DNA of 64,000 nt, from NCBI GenBank assembly GCA_034231615.1, contig CM067319.1, positions 3,882,001 to 3,946,000 on the forward strand, read 5' to 3'. The first letter of the stretch is position 1. Every line of letters begins with the position of its first letter. Below the pieces are notes generated by a model. That model worked only from the letters and a program-made list of their open reading frames with translations. It was not told the DNA's origin and did no database searches. Position numbers and translations under genes: made by a program. This DNA comes from Meghimatium bilineatum (Eukaryota; Mollusca; Gastropoda; Stylommatophora; Philomycidae). This document shows, one piece after another, positions 1 through 7,793 of the stretch.

Positions 1-432
1 GGGCGTTCCTCAAATCATCGTTACAGCAGCGGGAACCAATGTGTTTTATACTCAATGATTTGTCTGCGCGGTTGTAGGCCTATTTGTCATACACATATTG
101 ATCTTCTTCTCAATCGTCATTTGTAGATTTACACCTGTTGTTAGGGATAATGATAGTAATAATAAACATTATAATCATGACGATGATTCTTCTTCTTTCA
201 TTCACAAGAAACATGTTTATATCTGAAAATCTGTCTTCTGAATTCTTCTTCTTCTTTCGTTCACACGAAACATGTCTATATCTGTAATTCTATCTCCAGA
301 ATAAAACTCACTGTCTTCTGTAGTTCATACAGTGTCCGATAGAGCTTTGATTCTAGTGTTGTTTCCTCTGGCCAATATGGTGCCTCATTGTTTCATACTC
401 AGGACAATCTTGAAGTGTAGTTTTGGTACTCT
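1..432. other. Host DNA, no gene seen
   Basis: It contains a two-copy direct repeat (about 188..296) built on TTCTTCTTTCGTTCACACGA and AACATGTCTATATCTG. A further relative of that motif occurs near 45270. Confidence 0.4.
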
Positions 433-600
433 CAGCTTGAGACAACACAATCTGAGACAACACAATCTGAGACAACACAATCTGAGACAACACAATCTGA
501 GACAACACAAGCTCAGACAACACAATCTGAGACAACACAATCTGAGACAACACAACCTGAGACAAACACAACCCGAGACTACACAACCTGAGACAAACAA
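433..600 (+). repeat. 15-bp minisatellite left of the Polinton
   Basis: About eleven copies of GAGACAACACAATCT. Peptides in several frames stay open because the unit is a multiple of three. A related array lies inverted at 16294..16640. Confidence 0.9.
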
Positions 601-1059
601 ACCTTACACGAGTTCTGCTATTACCTCGATTATTCTACTGAGAAGCACCTATGATTCTATCAGAACGGTTATGTGCCTTCAAGAGCTACCAGGATTTCTA
701 CATCATCAGTGTTGTTATTATTATTATTACTCTCATCATCGTCGTCGTCGTCTTGATTCTTGACTGAAAATTAGCATCGTGGAACACGAACCATTCCCGT
801 AAGTGGTCTGTTCTTTCCAGCAGTCATTCAAGAGTATGTAGACACAAAGTCCCTGCAGAGGCTGATTATATGATTTTTCAAACTTTCCATTGAGGACGCA
901 CGTTCTCCTCTCACCCCTTGCTACCCTCTTTTGTCGTTCTTTATATGCGCCTTATTACCTCCAGCATCGTCATCTTTACTCTGTAGTCAATCTTCTTCTT
1001 CTGCGTTCATCACAAACACCTGCAGATTAGCAGGATGTCGTCCGGAGAATGAAATTCTC
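601..1059. other. Host DNA with dispersed-repeat core, no gene seen
   Basis: It holds a short TTA/TCG low-complexity run (about 713..755) and, at about 1017..1055, the dispersed repeat core CCTGCAGATTAGCAGGATGT followed by CGTCCGGAGAATG. Confidence 0.4.
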
Positions 1060-1157
1060 TGGGTCCGCACTAGATGAATGCGGTACCTTGTGCACCTCTG
1101 GCCAGGTTCAAATCTCATATTCCAGCATCTGATTTTTAAAATGGCTGTGACAATGTT
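1060..1157 (+). mobile_element. tRNA-like SINE, left part, target of the Polinton
   Basis: GTCCGCACTAGATGAATGCG... through GGCCAGGTTCAAATCTC (B-box-like) and TTTTTAAAATGGCTGTGAC reads like a tRNA-derived SINE. The same sequence lies inverted at 18220..18316. The copy is split by the Polinton and resumes at 16234. Confidence 0.75.
1152..1157. repeat. Target-site duplication, left copy
   Basis: AATGTT immediately precedes the AG terminus of the Polinton and is repeated exactly after its right end. Six bases is the standard Polinton duplication length. The same hexamer occurs once at the matching point of the empty-site paralog at 18220..18225 (minus strand). Confidence 0.95.
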
Positions 1158-1712
1158 AGTAGTTATATACGCATGACTTGAGACTTATTTGCGCACCATT
1201 ACGCACCAATGCGCACCATTTAGATGGCTCAAAGAAGAAAGTATTGGTGCGCTGCGCACCATTGCGCACCATTTAGATGGCTCAAAGAAGAAAGTATTGG
1301 TGCGCACGCACCATTTAGATGGTTCAAAGAAGAAAGTATTGTTGCGCACCATTTAGATGGTTCAAAGAAGAAAGTATTGTTGCGCACCATTGCGCACCAT
1401 TTAGATGACTCAAAGAAGAAAGTATTGTTGCGCCCCATTTAGATGACTTAAAGAAGAAAGTATTGTTGCGCACCAATGCGCAACATTTAGATGACTCAAA
1501 GAAGAAAGTATTGTTGCGCGCCAATGCGCAACATTTATATGGTTCAAAGAAGAAAGTATTGTTGTGCTGCTCAGCAACACACCAACACACCAACACACCA
1601 GATTGTCAGCCAGTAGGATGGGGCGGCGCGAGATACCCCGACCCGATCGGTACCCCCCCCCCCCGGTGGTGGGGGGCGCGCGGATCCCGGTTTTTCCGCT
1701 GAAAATTTTCCA
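1158..1712 (+). repeat. Left terminal inverted repeat with internal minisatellite
   Basis: About 555 bp that reappear inverted at 15677..16227. The outer part (about 1158..1200) is unique sequence. The middle (about 1200..1575) is eight imperfect units, each holding TCAAAGAAGAAAGTATT next to GCGCACCA-type blocks. The inner 110 bp are very GC-rich and contain CCGATCGG, a long C run near 1650 and GCGCGCGGATCCCGG. Similarity stops after GAAAATTTTCCA at 1712. Visible differences from the right arm are a handful of substitutions and the C-run length. In Polintons the TIRs carry the integrase ends and presumably the protein-primed replication origins; the role of the internal units is unknown. Confidence 0.93.
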
Positions 1713-1774
1713 CTGGGTTATTTAGCTAGTTCATATTTGTCTTGTGGTATTACAGACCGGGGTGTTGTGTTTGT

Positions 1775-1776
<2 letters not shown>

Positions 1777-1802
<26 letters not shown>
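1777..1802 (+). promoter_or_regulatory. (TA)13 run ahead of the morphogenesis gene cluster
   Basis: A perfect TA dinucleotide run lies about 25 bp upstream of the ATPase ATG at 1828, just inside the left TIR. No other TATA-like element lies between the TIR and the first gene, so it is the best candidate for the cluster's core promoter. It leaves very little room for a leader, so the role is inference; it may be only a microsatellite. Confidence 0.35.
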
Positions 1803-1805
<3 letters not shown>

Positions 1806-1827
1806 CAAAAAGAGCTCATTAATAGAA

Positions 1828-2442
1828 ATGGATACAAGCTGGAAACATCCTTTTACAGCTATGATTGCTGGTCCAAGTGGGTGTGGAAAAACTGTTTTTG
1901 TGCAAAATTTCTTAAAATATGTGCACGAGCTGGTGGATCCGAGCCCAGAGGAAATTATCTGGTGTTATGGGGCGTGGCAGGTTGCGTATGAGACCATGCC
2001 GGGTGTTAAATTTATTGAAGGCCTACCAGACGTGGAGCAATGGAATGGTGATAAACCAAGACTGTTGGTTATTGATGATTTGATGAGTGAAACAGATGAT
2101 CGCGTTACTAAATTATTCACTAAAGGAAGTCATCATCGGAGTCTGAGTGTGTTGTATATTGTGCAGAATTTGTTTGGTAAAAACAAAGAACACAGAACCA
2201 TAAGTCTGAACTCACACTACATTGTACTATTCAAGAATCCGCGTGATGGGTCACAAATTATACATTTGGCCAAGCAAATGTACCCCGGTCAGAATAGTTA
2301 TGTGCAAGATAGTTTTAAAGACGCGACAGCGTCCCCACATGGTTATTTGTTGATAGATCTCAGACAGGCAACACCTGATCATTTGAGATTGCGGAGTCAT
2401 ATATTTCCTGGAGAAAACCAAGTCGTATACGTTCCAAAATAA
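1828..2442 (+). CDS. ATP: Genome-packaging ATPase (FtsK/HerA, A32-like)
   Basis: A 204-residue P-loop ATPase of the kind Polintons share with adenovirus IVa2-like, virophage and large DNA virus packaging motors; the expected role is pumping DNA into a preformed capsid. Walker A is GPSGCGKT at residues 15-22, and Walker B is RLLVIDDLM at 78-86 with the acidic pair D83-D84. Downstream come a glutamine-containing strand (YIVQNLF, about 110-116) and HYIVLFKNPRD (about 130-140), both typical of the family. The length is normal for Polinton ATPases and the frame is intact. It is the first gene of the plus-strand cluster. The stop at 2440..2442 is two bases from the next ATG. The start at 1828 was chosen because MDTSWKHPF places the P-loop at the usual distance. 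An overlapping frame from 1737 shares the region in another phase and is ignored. Confidence 0.93.
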   Translation: MDTSWKHPFTAMIAGPSGCGKTVFVQNFLKYVHELVDPSPEEIIWCYGAWQVAYETMPGVKFIEGLPDVEQWNGDKPRLLVIDDLMSETDDRVTKLFTKGSHHRSLSVLYIVQNLFGKNKEHRTISLNSHYIVLFKNPRDGSQIIHLAKQMYPGQNSYVQDSFKDATASPHGYLLIDLRQATPDHLRLRSHIFPGENQVVYVPK

Positions 2443-2444
2443 AA

Positions 2445-2768
2445 ATGACTGACACTTTGAGACGTCACGGCCCAATGTTAAAAACCCTGTGTCGTGCAAA
2501 ACCAGCTGTCGTGAAGAGTATAATAAAAACAGCATCACCGGCTCTCATACGCACCCTGTGTGAATGTTCCCACAATATCTTAAAAGGACATGTTCGACTT
2601 ACCAAGCATCAGAAGACCCGACTGCAACGGCACAAGACTAATCTCAGACTGCTCACTCGCAAAAAGACTACTGTGAAAAGAAGGAAACATATTCTTCAAC
2701 AAGGTGGTTTCATAGGCGCGTTACTGAAACCTGTCCTGAGTGTGTTGGGTAGTCTTTTGGGTGTATAA
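2445..2768 (+). CDS. Small basic virion-type protein with amphipathic C-terminus
   Basis: A 107-residue protein with no enzyme motif. Residues 5-82 are strongly basic (Arg/Lys/His rich, with RKKTTVKRRKH near 72-82), suggesting nucleic-acid binding. Residues 89-107 form a glycine/leucine-rich amphipathic or membrane-active segment (FIGALLKPVLSVLGSLLG). Immediately before it is QQGG-F (85-89), which fits the adenovirus-protease consensus (M/I/L/Q)XGG-X, so the tail could be released during maturation, as for adenovirus core or pVI-like peptides. That function is inferred from composition and context. Small proteins with this layout recur next to the ATPase in invertebrate Polintons. Its stop overlaps the next start by one base (TAATG at 2766..2770). 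Confidence 0.72.
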   Translation: MTDTLRRHGPMLKTLCRAKPAVVKSIIKTASPALIRTLCECSHNILKGHVRLTKHQKTRLQRHKTNLRLLTRKKTTVKRRKHILQQGGFIGALLKPVLSVLGSLLGV

Positions 2769-3220
2769 TGGCCAAGAAAATGTTGCTGATCGATCCACGG
2801 GTACTAGAAACTTTACAGCAAAAATCTACGTACACACCACCTGATAGTTTAACGGATAACATGCGTGATCTGGATCACCAGATGCGTGATGTCTTAGATC
2901 GTTCTGATTTATCTAACGCTGATAAAGCTAGACTTTACCAGCAAACATTACAACAGTATTTGATTCGACTTGACCAGTACAAAAACAGACCGTTGGGTTT
3001 ATTAGACTTCAAACCACCTTCTTTGGCACCGGTAGAACTAGCACATAACAAACCACCTCTGACGGACCCTGTCGAACCACTCCATAAAACTGAGGAACCA
3101 GCACCGAAAATTCCAGACAAGGTTGAAGTGTCTCCCGAACCACCTAAACGTATGCTCAGGAAGAAAAGGAAAAGTAAAATTCCTACGCCTACCAAAACAC
3201 CCATTTGGGAATCATGGTAG
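2768..3220 (+). CDS. Conserved Polinton coiled-coil/proline-rich protein
   Basis: A 150-residue protein with two parts. Residues 1-75 begin MAKKMLLIDPRVLETLQ and continue into predicted helical, charged sequence (LDHQMRDVLDRSDLSNADKARLY), probably a coiled coil. Residues 80-150 are low-complexity and proline/lysine rich, with a basic cluster KRMLRKKRKSK near 127-137 that could be a nuclear-localisation or DNA-binding signal. The N-terminal pattern (a VLE-type start followed by a NADKARLY-like helix) is one I recognise from Polintons of aquatic invertebrates. It has no assigned biochemical function; a virion or scaffolding role is only inferred from its place between packaging ATPase and integrase. 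It overlaps the start of the integrase. Confidence 0.7.
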   Translation: MAKKMLLIDPRVLETLQQKSTYTPPDSLTDNMRDLDHQMRDVLDRSDLSNADKARLYQQTLQQYLIRLDQYKNRPLGLLDFKPPSLAPVELAHNKPPLTDPVEPLHKTEEPAPKIPDKVEVSPEPPKRMLRKKRKSKIPTPTKTPIWESW

Positions 3221-4263
3221 ACAAAATGTTGTCGCGCCATTACTACAATCCTAAGAAAGCTGGAGCGTATGGTGGTGTTAGTGGTTTAAAACGTACCACC
3301 AAACTTGAAACAAAACAAGTCAAAGACTGGTTATGTCATCAGGATACTTACACTTTACATAAACCTATTCGGCGTCGCTTTAAAAGACGTGTAACCATAA
3401 CAGGTGGTATAGACCAACAGTTTCAAGCTGATTTAATTGATCTTACAAAGTTAAGAAACTACAACGATGGATATTCGTATTTGGTGACGTGTATAGATGT
3501 GTTTAGTAAATTCGCTTGGGCTGTTCCGATCAAGAACAAAACTGGAAAAGCTTTAGTCGAAGCTGTGCGTAGTATTTTAGAACAAAGAAAACCAATAAAT
3601 TTTCAAACCGACAAGGGTTCGGAATTTACCAATAAAACATTTCTCAAGTTTCTTAAAGACAACGGTGTTCATTTCTTCACAAATGAAAATGAAGATGTCA
3701 AAGCAGCTGTTGTCGAACGTTTCAATCGTACATTGAAGGAGAAAATGTGGCGATATTTCACTAAAATCAATAAACCTCGTTATGTAGATGTGATAAACGC
3801 CTTGCTTCGAAATTATAATTATTCGTATCATAGGAGTATTCGGATGGCACCTGTAGAAGTTCATACGGGTAATCAAGCCCAAGTGTGGAATACGTTATAT
3901 GGAGAGCGACCAACAGACAGAAAAGTATATTTCAATGTTGGTGATAGGGTGAGAATCGGGCTAGGTAGACACAATTTTAAAAAAGGATATACACCTGCGT
4001 GGACAGAAGAACTGTTTACCGTCAGTCAGATACAACCGACAACACCTATAACTTATACGATCAAAGATGATGCGGGTGAAGAAGTGCAAGGTTCCTTTTA
4101 CAAAGAAGAACTTCAAAAAGTTGGTGCCAAATCAACGTTTCGTATCGAAACAGTCCTAGAAGAACGTGGGGCTGGCCATCGGAAACAGTATTTAGTCAAG
4201 TGGTTCGGCTATAATTCTTCATTCAATTCCTGGGTGTCGGCCACAGACATTACAAGATACTAA
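3205..4263 (+). CDS. INT: Polinton integrase (rve) with C-terminal chromodomain
   Basis: A 352-residue retroviral-type integrase that joins the TIR ends to target DNA and makes the 6-bp duplication. The catalytic triad is D76 (QFQADLIDL), D136 (FQTDKGSEF) and E171 (VVERFNRT); the last two are 35 positions apart as in the DD35E family. The N-terminal HHCC zinc domain seen in retroviruses is not evident; instead there is the Polinton-style YNPKKAGAYGGVSGL and TLHKPIRRRFKRR lead-in. A chromodomain occupies about 311-352 (FRIETVLEE...QYLVKWFGYNSSFNSWV) with aromatic-cage candidates F312, W333 and W343, and may guide integration to particular chromatin. Three ATGs (3205, 3214, 3226) are possible; 3214 overlaps the upstream stop by seven bases. 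The frame is open throughout. Confidence 0.95.
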   Translation: MGIMVDKMLSRHYYNPKKAGAYGGVSGLKRTTKLETKQVKDWLCHQDTYTLHKPIRRRFKRRVTITGGIDQQFQADLIDLTKLRNYNDGYSYLVTCIDVFSKFAWAVPIKNKTGKALVEAVRSILEQRKPINFQTDKGSEFTNKTFLKFLKDNGVHFFTNENEDVKAAVVERFNRTLKEKMWRYFTKINKPRYVDVINALLRNYNYSYHRSIRMAPVEVHTGNQAQVWNTLYGERPTDRKVYFNVGDRVRIGLGRHNFKKGYTPAWTEELFTVSQIQPTTPITYTIKDDAGEEVQGSFYKEELQKVGAKSTFRIETVLEERGAGHRKQYLVKWFGYNSSFNSWVSATDITRY

Positions 4264-4526
4264 TGGAAATTGAGCAAGTTGAAACGGTATTACGGCCAGA
4301 AGAAGAAAGAGCAGGGGTACGAACATCACTCTGGGTCTTATTCGGTAAACTGGTCCCACGTTTAGAAATTGTTTTCCTTTGTCAAATGATTATTATATAT
4401 GTGGTGATTGGTGTTTCATTATTTAATCTGTCTCGAGTCGACCTCGATGCACCTGGCGCCAAGATCTGGATCGCCTTACTGAGTAGCTGTTTGGGATACA
4501 TGCTACCAAACCCAAAGCTAGGATGA
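4263..4526 (+). CDS. Small two-helix membrane protein of Polintons
   Basis: An 87-residue protein. A charged N-terminus (1-30) precedes a hydrophobic segment at about 34-55 (LEIVFLCQMIIIYVVIGVSLF) and a second at about 67-82 (KIWIALLSSCLGYML), ending PNPKLG. The ALLSSCLGYMLPNP ending recurs in Polinton gene clusters. A membrane location is predicted; function is unknown. Its ATG overlaps the integrase stop (TAATG at 4261..4265), and its own stop overlaps the next start (ATGA at 4523..4526). Such tight packing argues that it is a real gene despite its size. Confidence 0.7.
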   Translation: MEIEQVETVLRPEEERAGVRTSLWVLFGKLVPRLEIVFLCQMIIIYVVIGVSLFNLSRVDLDAPGAKIWIALLSSCLGYMLPNPKLG

Positions 4527-5278
4527 GTTTCTACATTACCTTACCGAGCAATTCTTCAATGAACATTTATCAGGACAATAACCCCAGCCATTATTTTGTC
4601 AAACTTCCACAAACTATAGAGATGAATTCCCAATATGAGGTGGGTCTAGCTGAAATTCAATTTCCAAACACATATTTCAACGTTCTTGATGGTGAGGTGT
4701 GGTTGACATATGTCCACCCACCATCTAATAACCTGAACGGTGTAATAACTATGCCGGCCGGTCTATACGACTCACCAGAGGGTTTTATCTACGAACTCAA
4801 TTCTAAGCTGACCAATGCTGGTCGTATTGCGAAAATTTATTACAATAAAGCTTCAAAGAGAGCCACAATTAAGATTCTCGATGAAGGTACTGAACTTGCC
4901 CTGAGTGAGACGCTGAAAAACATTTTAGCACTACCAAAAACACGTCTGACCTATGACGACGCAGATCGAACCAGTCAAGATATGGTCGATATGGATCGCG
5001 ATATGAAAAATGTCTACGTGTATTCAGACATTGTATCGGCGCGTTCAGTGGGTGATGCGATGGTCCCACTATTACGCTCTGTACCCATATTGGACAAGAC
5101 AGCTACCTCAGTGTTTCGAATCTATGATAAACCCCATTATGCACCTCTGAGTCGCTTCTCGTTTGATATCGTTGAAATCCTTTTAACCACAGACCAAGGC
5201 AAGAAGATCGCATTTACAGCTGGGACGTCAACGGTGACACTTCATTTTCGTTCTCGCAAACGGTTTGACTTGGAGTAA
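4523..5278 (+). CDS. Candidate minor capsid (penton) protein
   Basis: A 251-residue protein beginning MSFYITLPSNSSMNIYQDN, followed by SHYFVKLPQTIEMNSQYEVGLAEIQFPNTYFNV, a strand-rich opening shared by a conserved Polinton structural protein. The rest alternates short hydrophobic strands and loops (for example GVITMPAGLYDSPEGFIYELNSKL, about 73-95) and closes with TSTVTLHFRSRKRFDLE, consistent with a beta-sandwich or jelly-roll. By order, directly upstream of a pVI-like protein and the major capsid gene, it is the most likely single-jelly-roll vertex (penton) protein. I see no catalytic motif. The penton assignment rests on context and fold impression; conservation within Polintons is more certain. 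The frame is intact; the stop is three bases before the next ATG. Confidence 0.68.
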   Translation: MSFYITLPSNSSMNIYQDNNPSHYFVKLPQTIEMNSQYEVGLAEIQFPNTYFNVLDGEVWLTYVHPPSNNLNGVITMPAGLYDSPEGFIYELNSKLTNAGRIAKIYYNKASKRATIKILDEGTELALSETLKNILALPKTRLTYDDADRTSQDMVDMDRDMKNVYVYSDIVSARSVGDAMVPLLRSVPILDKTATSVFRIYDKPHYAPLSRFSFDIVEILLTTDQGKKIAFTAGTSTVTLHFRSRKRFDLE

Positions 5279-5281
5279 ACA

Positions 5282-5737
5282 ATGGTTAGACACGCAACAA
5301 TCCACAGAAATCCTAAGCTATATGAGGAATTTTTCTGTAACCAAGCTGGGAATGGGCTACCCGTATTTGTCGGTGGTAGACATCAAAAAGGACACGGACT
5401 AGGTAGTTTCTTTAGCGGTCTGGGTAGAATGGTACTACCCTGGTTAAAAACAGGTGGTAAAGCTCTACTTAGAGAAGGTGTCACTTCTGGTTTACAAGTG
5501 GCCCAGGATGCTTTAAGTGGTGGGAATATTCGCGATTCTATGCGAGATAGAGCCAAAGAAGCTGGCCAGCGCCTATTGGCTGGTGCTGTCGACCACGTTA
5601 CCCAATCAGGTCGTGGTATTAGACATCGAAAACGACCAACACCACCTGGTGTACCCAGCCGGAAAAGAATAAAACCAGCCGCTAAACGACACAGAGCTCA
5701 TTCCAAGCAGAACAAGACCCGAGACATATTCGCATAA
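5282..5737 (+). CDS. pVI-like basic virion protein with protease-type cleavage site
   Basis: A 151-residue basic protein. After NGLPVFVGGRHQKGHGLGSFF (about 24-44) comes a long amphipathic region (about 45-100), then a strongly basic tail (RHRKRPTPPGVPSRKRIKPAAKRHRAHSKQ, about 114-143). The glycine-rich entry plus amphipathic helix plus basic tail resembles the layout of adenovirus pVI or core proteins, and proteins of this form are common beside the major capsid gene in Polintons. LSGG-N at 78-82 matches the adenovirus-protease rule (M/I/L)XGG-X. A role in membrane penetration or DNA-capsid bridging is inference. The stop overlaps the capsid-gene ATG by one base. Confidence 0.7.
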   Translation: MVRHATIHRNPKLYEEFFCNQAGNGLPVFVGGRHQKGHGLGSFFSGLGRMVLPWLKTGGKALLREGVTSGLQVAQDALSGGNIRDSMRDRAKEAGQRLLAGAVDHVTQSGRGIRHRKRPTPPGVPSRKRIKPAAKRHRAHSKQNKTRDIFA

Positions 5738-7047
5738 TGGCTCTCATTCATCCCAACTCGTGTGAATGTCTTCATTCTGGACTTGATTTGTTTAGTGTAC
5801 CACCAACCCAAACGGCTGTTGACGAGGGTCAATACGTGGAAATTCATCCCCTGGCTGCCTTAGCGCCAGGGGCACCCATCGAGTTTGTTATTTTGGGTAA
5901 TAGTGAAGATTACCTGGATCTTTTCAACACCTTTTTACACGTAAGAACCAAAGTGACACTACCCAACGGTGATAGTCTACCACCCAATACTGAAGTTGGT
6001 CCTGTGAATTATTACATGCACAGTTTATTTTCTTAAGTCGACGTTTCATTGAACGACACTCTTATCACAGCTAGCGAAAACACGTACCCTTACCGAGCTT
6101 ATATTGAAGCTACTTTGAATTATGGTGATGATGCTAAAAAGGGTCATTTGTGTGCCGCCCTCTACTACAGAGATACACCAAAAACCCATGAAGATACGCA
6201 GGGGGATACGAATAACGGCTTTAAAATTCGCCGCCAACTGGCAACGGCGAGTGAAGAAATGGATATGATGGGTAAATTACACGCTGATATTTTCGCCCAA
6301 GACAGATATATGTTGAATGGTGTGGATGTAAAGATCAAGCTAACACCATCTAAAGATGTCTTCAACCTGATGGCTACAGATGGGACCGTTGGTTACAAAA
6401 GTGTTATCACCCATGCAGCGCTAGTACTTAGAAAAGTCAAACTTAATCCAGCCATCTCACTAGCCCACGAGAAAGCCTTAATGCGAGGTAATGCCAAGTA
6501 CCCGATAAAACGGGTTGGTTTGAAAACATTTTCCATCCCTAATGGGATGCTATCACACGTTCAAGACAATTTATTTTTATCACAGACACCCACAAGAGTC
6601 GTTATTGGTTTGGTTGATGCTGGTGCCTTTAACGGTCATCTGAAGAAAAATCCATTCAATTTTCATCATTTTGATCTGACGTATTTAAACCTGTTGGTAG
6701 ATGGTAGAAATGTGAGTGGTAAACCACTGACTATTAATTACGCCAATGATCAGTACATCAGGGCGTTCTTTGGTAGTCTAACAGCCCTAGGTTTTGTCGG
6801 TAAAGATGCTGGAAATGGTATTGACGTTAGAGGTTTTAAACATGGTTATAATCTCTACGCTTTTGATCTGACCCCTAGCTTGCTTGATGGTGATCAATTT
6901 GAGATGGCCAAGACTGGGCCACTGGCCATTGAACTGAAATTCGCCACCGTGACCGCATCGGCTATTCAAGTTTTAATTTACTTTGAAGTTGACAGTGTTT
7001 TGGAGGTATCCAAGACCAGATCAATTCTTACAGACTTTTTAGCTTGA
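5737..7047 (+). pseudogene. MCP: Major capsid protein (double jelly-roll), interrupted by one stop
   Basis: The coding region is about 436 codons and ends with TGA at 7045..7047. Codons 1-99 (MALIHPNSCECLHSGLDLFSV... to HSLFS) are followed by an in-frame TAA at 6034..6036. The same frame then stays open to the end, so one base change is enough to explain the break. The segment has the hallmarks of the Polinton double-jelly-roll major capsid protein: SGLDLFSVPPTQTAV near the start, EFVILGNSEDYLDLFNTFLHVRTKV, NTYPYRAYIEATLNYG just after the break, and RVVIGLVDAGAFNG and NPFNFHHFDLTYLNL in the second domain. The downstream piece has no nearby ATG, so only a truncated first-strand fragment would normally be made. 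The truncation would be expected to prevent capsid assembly. An assembly error at this codon cannot be excluded from sequence alone. Confidence 0.88.
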
Positions 7048-7051
7048 GAGA

Positions 7052-7537
7052 ATGAACACTAACCAAATCTATGCGCTATTAATACAGGATATCTGGATTC
7101 GTCGCCTCGGTTTAGTACGAGTCGTACCAGTGGATACGTTACCGAGATACATTGACCCAACTCTGACAGCTGCTTTTGTTGTCAATACAGACCCCAGTTA
7201 TAGACCGGGATCCCATTGGGTGGCAATTTATTACGATGGTGTTGGAACATTTACATATTTTGATTCGTTTGGCCTGCCACCCAGACATTCAGAGATTATC
7301 AAATTTCTAGAAAGAAATTCAAATAGACCTTATGTTTAGAACCCGAGAGTACTACAAGATTTGTTGAGTTCTACTTGCGGCTTATACGTTGTGTATTTCT
7401 TAATGTTAAAAGCACGCGGTGCGTCCATGGCATGTGTGTTGCGACCTTTCACGGTCAAACAGTGGAAAAATGATAAGCTTGTATACGCCCTAGTCTGGAA
7501 CCAGGTCAAACAAAAGTCACGAGTACAACATCTGTGA
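7052..7537 (+). pseudogene. PRO: Adenovirus-type cysteine protease, stop before the catalytic Cys
   Basis: This is the maturation protease of Polintons (adenain family, C5). Codons 1-95 carry the catalytic His in GSHWVAIYY (H55) and the acidic partner in YFDSFG (D71). An in-frame TAG at 7337..7339 then ends the frame. Beyond it the same frame continues 65 codons to TGA at 7535..7537 and contains the expected Gln (LQDLL) and, seven residues later, the nucleophilic Cys in SSTCGLYVVYFL. The H-D-Q-C order and the seven-residue Gln-Cys spacing match adenain, so identification is firm. The product that would be made lacks Gln and Cys and should be inactive. The start is four bases after the capsid-gene stop, keeping the tight cluster spacing. 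Confidence 0.88.
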
Positions 7538-7793
7538 CCTAGATACCACAGTGTACCCACGCCATGAGTCATTAATCAAATCTGGCAGCCCCTGTGACCT
7601 AGAAACGCCATACTGGCGTGGGGTCATCCATGAGGCATGGCAGTGACGCGACCAATCGGAAGCCTGGCCGCCGCGCGCGCGTGGGGTGCTCCGGCCGCCG
7701 CTGTGTGTATAAATAAGAAGTTCACTTGATATAAACCTCACATCGCACCACCAGTCTAGAAGTGATATTTCCAAGGCCAGTTGTATCAAGAAG
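7538..7793. other. Intergenic promoter region of the PC4-like gene
   Basis: About 256 bp without a coding frame. A CpG-dense patch (about 7664..7702, containing CCGCGCGCGCGTGG and CCGGCCGCCGC) lies just upstream of a TATA box, contrasting with the AT-rich coding DNA around it. No polyadenylation signal for the upstream cluster is visible here, so cluster transcripts may run on to the signal at 8382. Confidence 0.5.
7708..7717 (+). promoter_or_regulatory. TATA box of the PC4-like gene
   Basis: TATAAATAAG lies 77 bp upstream of the ATG at 7794. A start site near CTCACAT (about 7737..7743) would sit about 30 bp downstream, as expected for a TATA-driven animal promoter, giving a leader of about 55 nt. 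The polymerase gene has a matching TATAAATA on the other strand. Confidence 0.65.

Noticed and set aside
6034-7339. Alternative genetic code explaining TAA and TAG inside capsid and protease genes
   Set aside because: Neighbouring genes in the same element end normally at TAA, TAG and TGA, so reassignment would fuse adjacent genes; lesions are the simpler reading.
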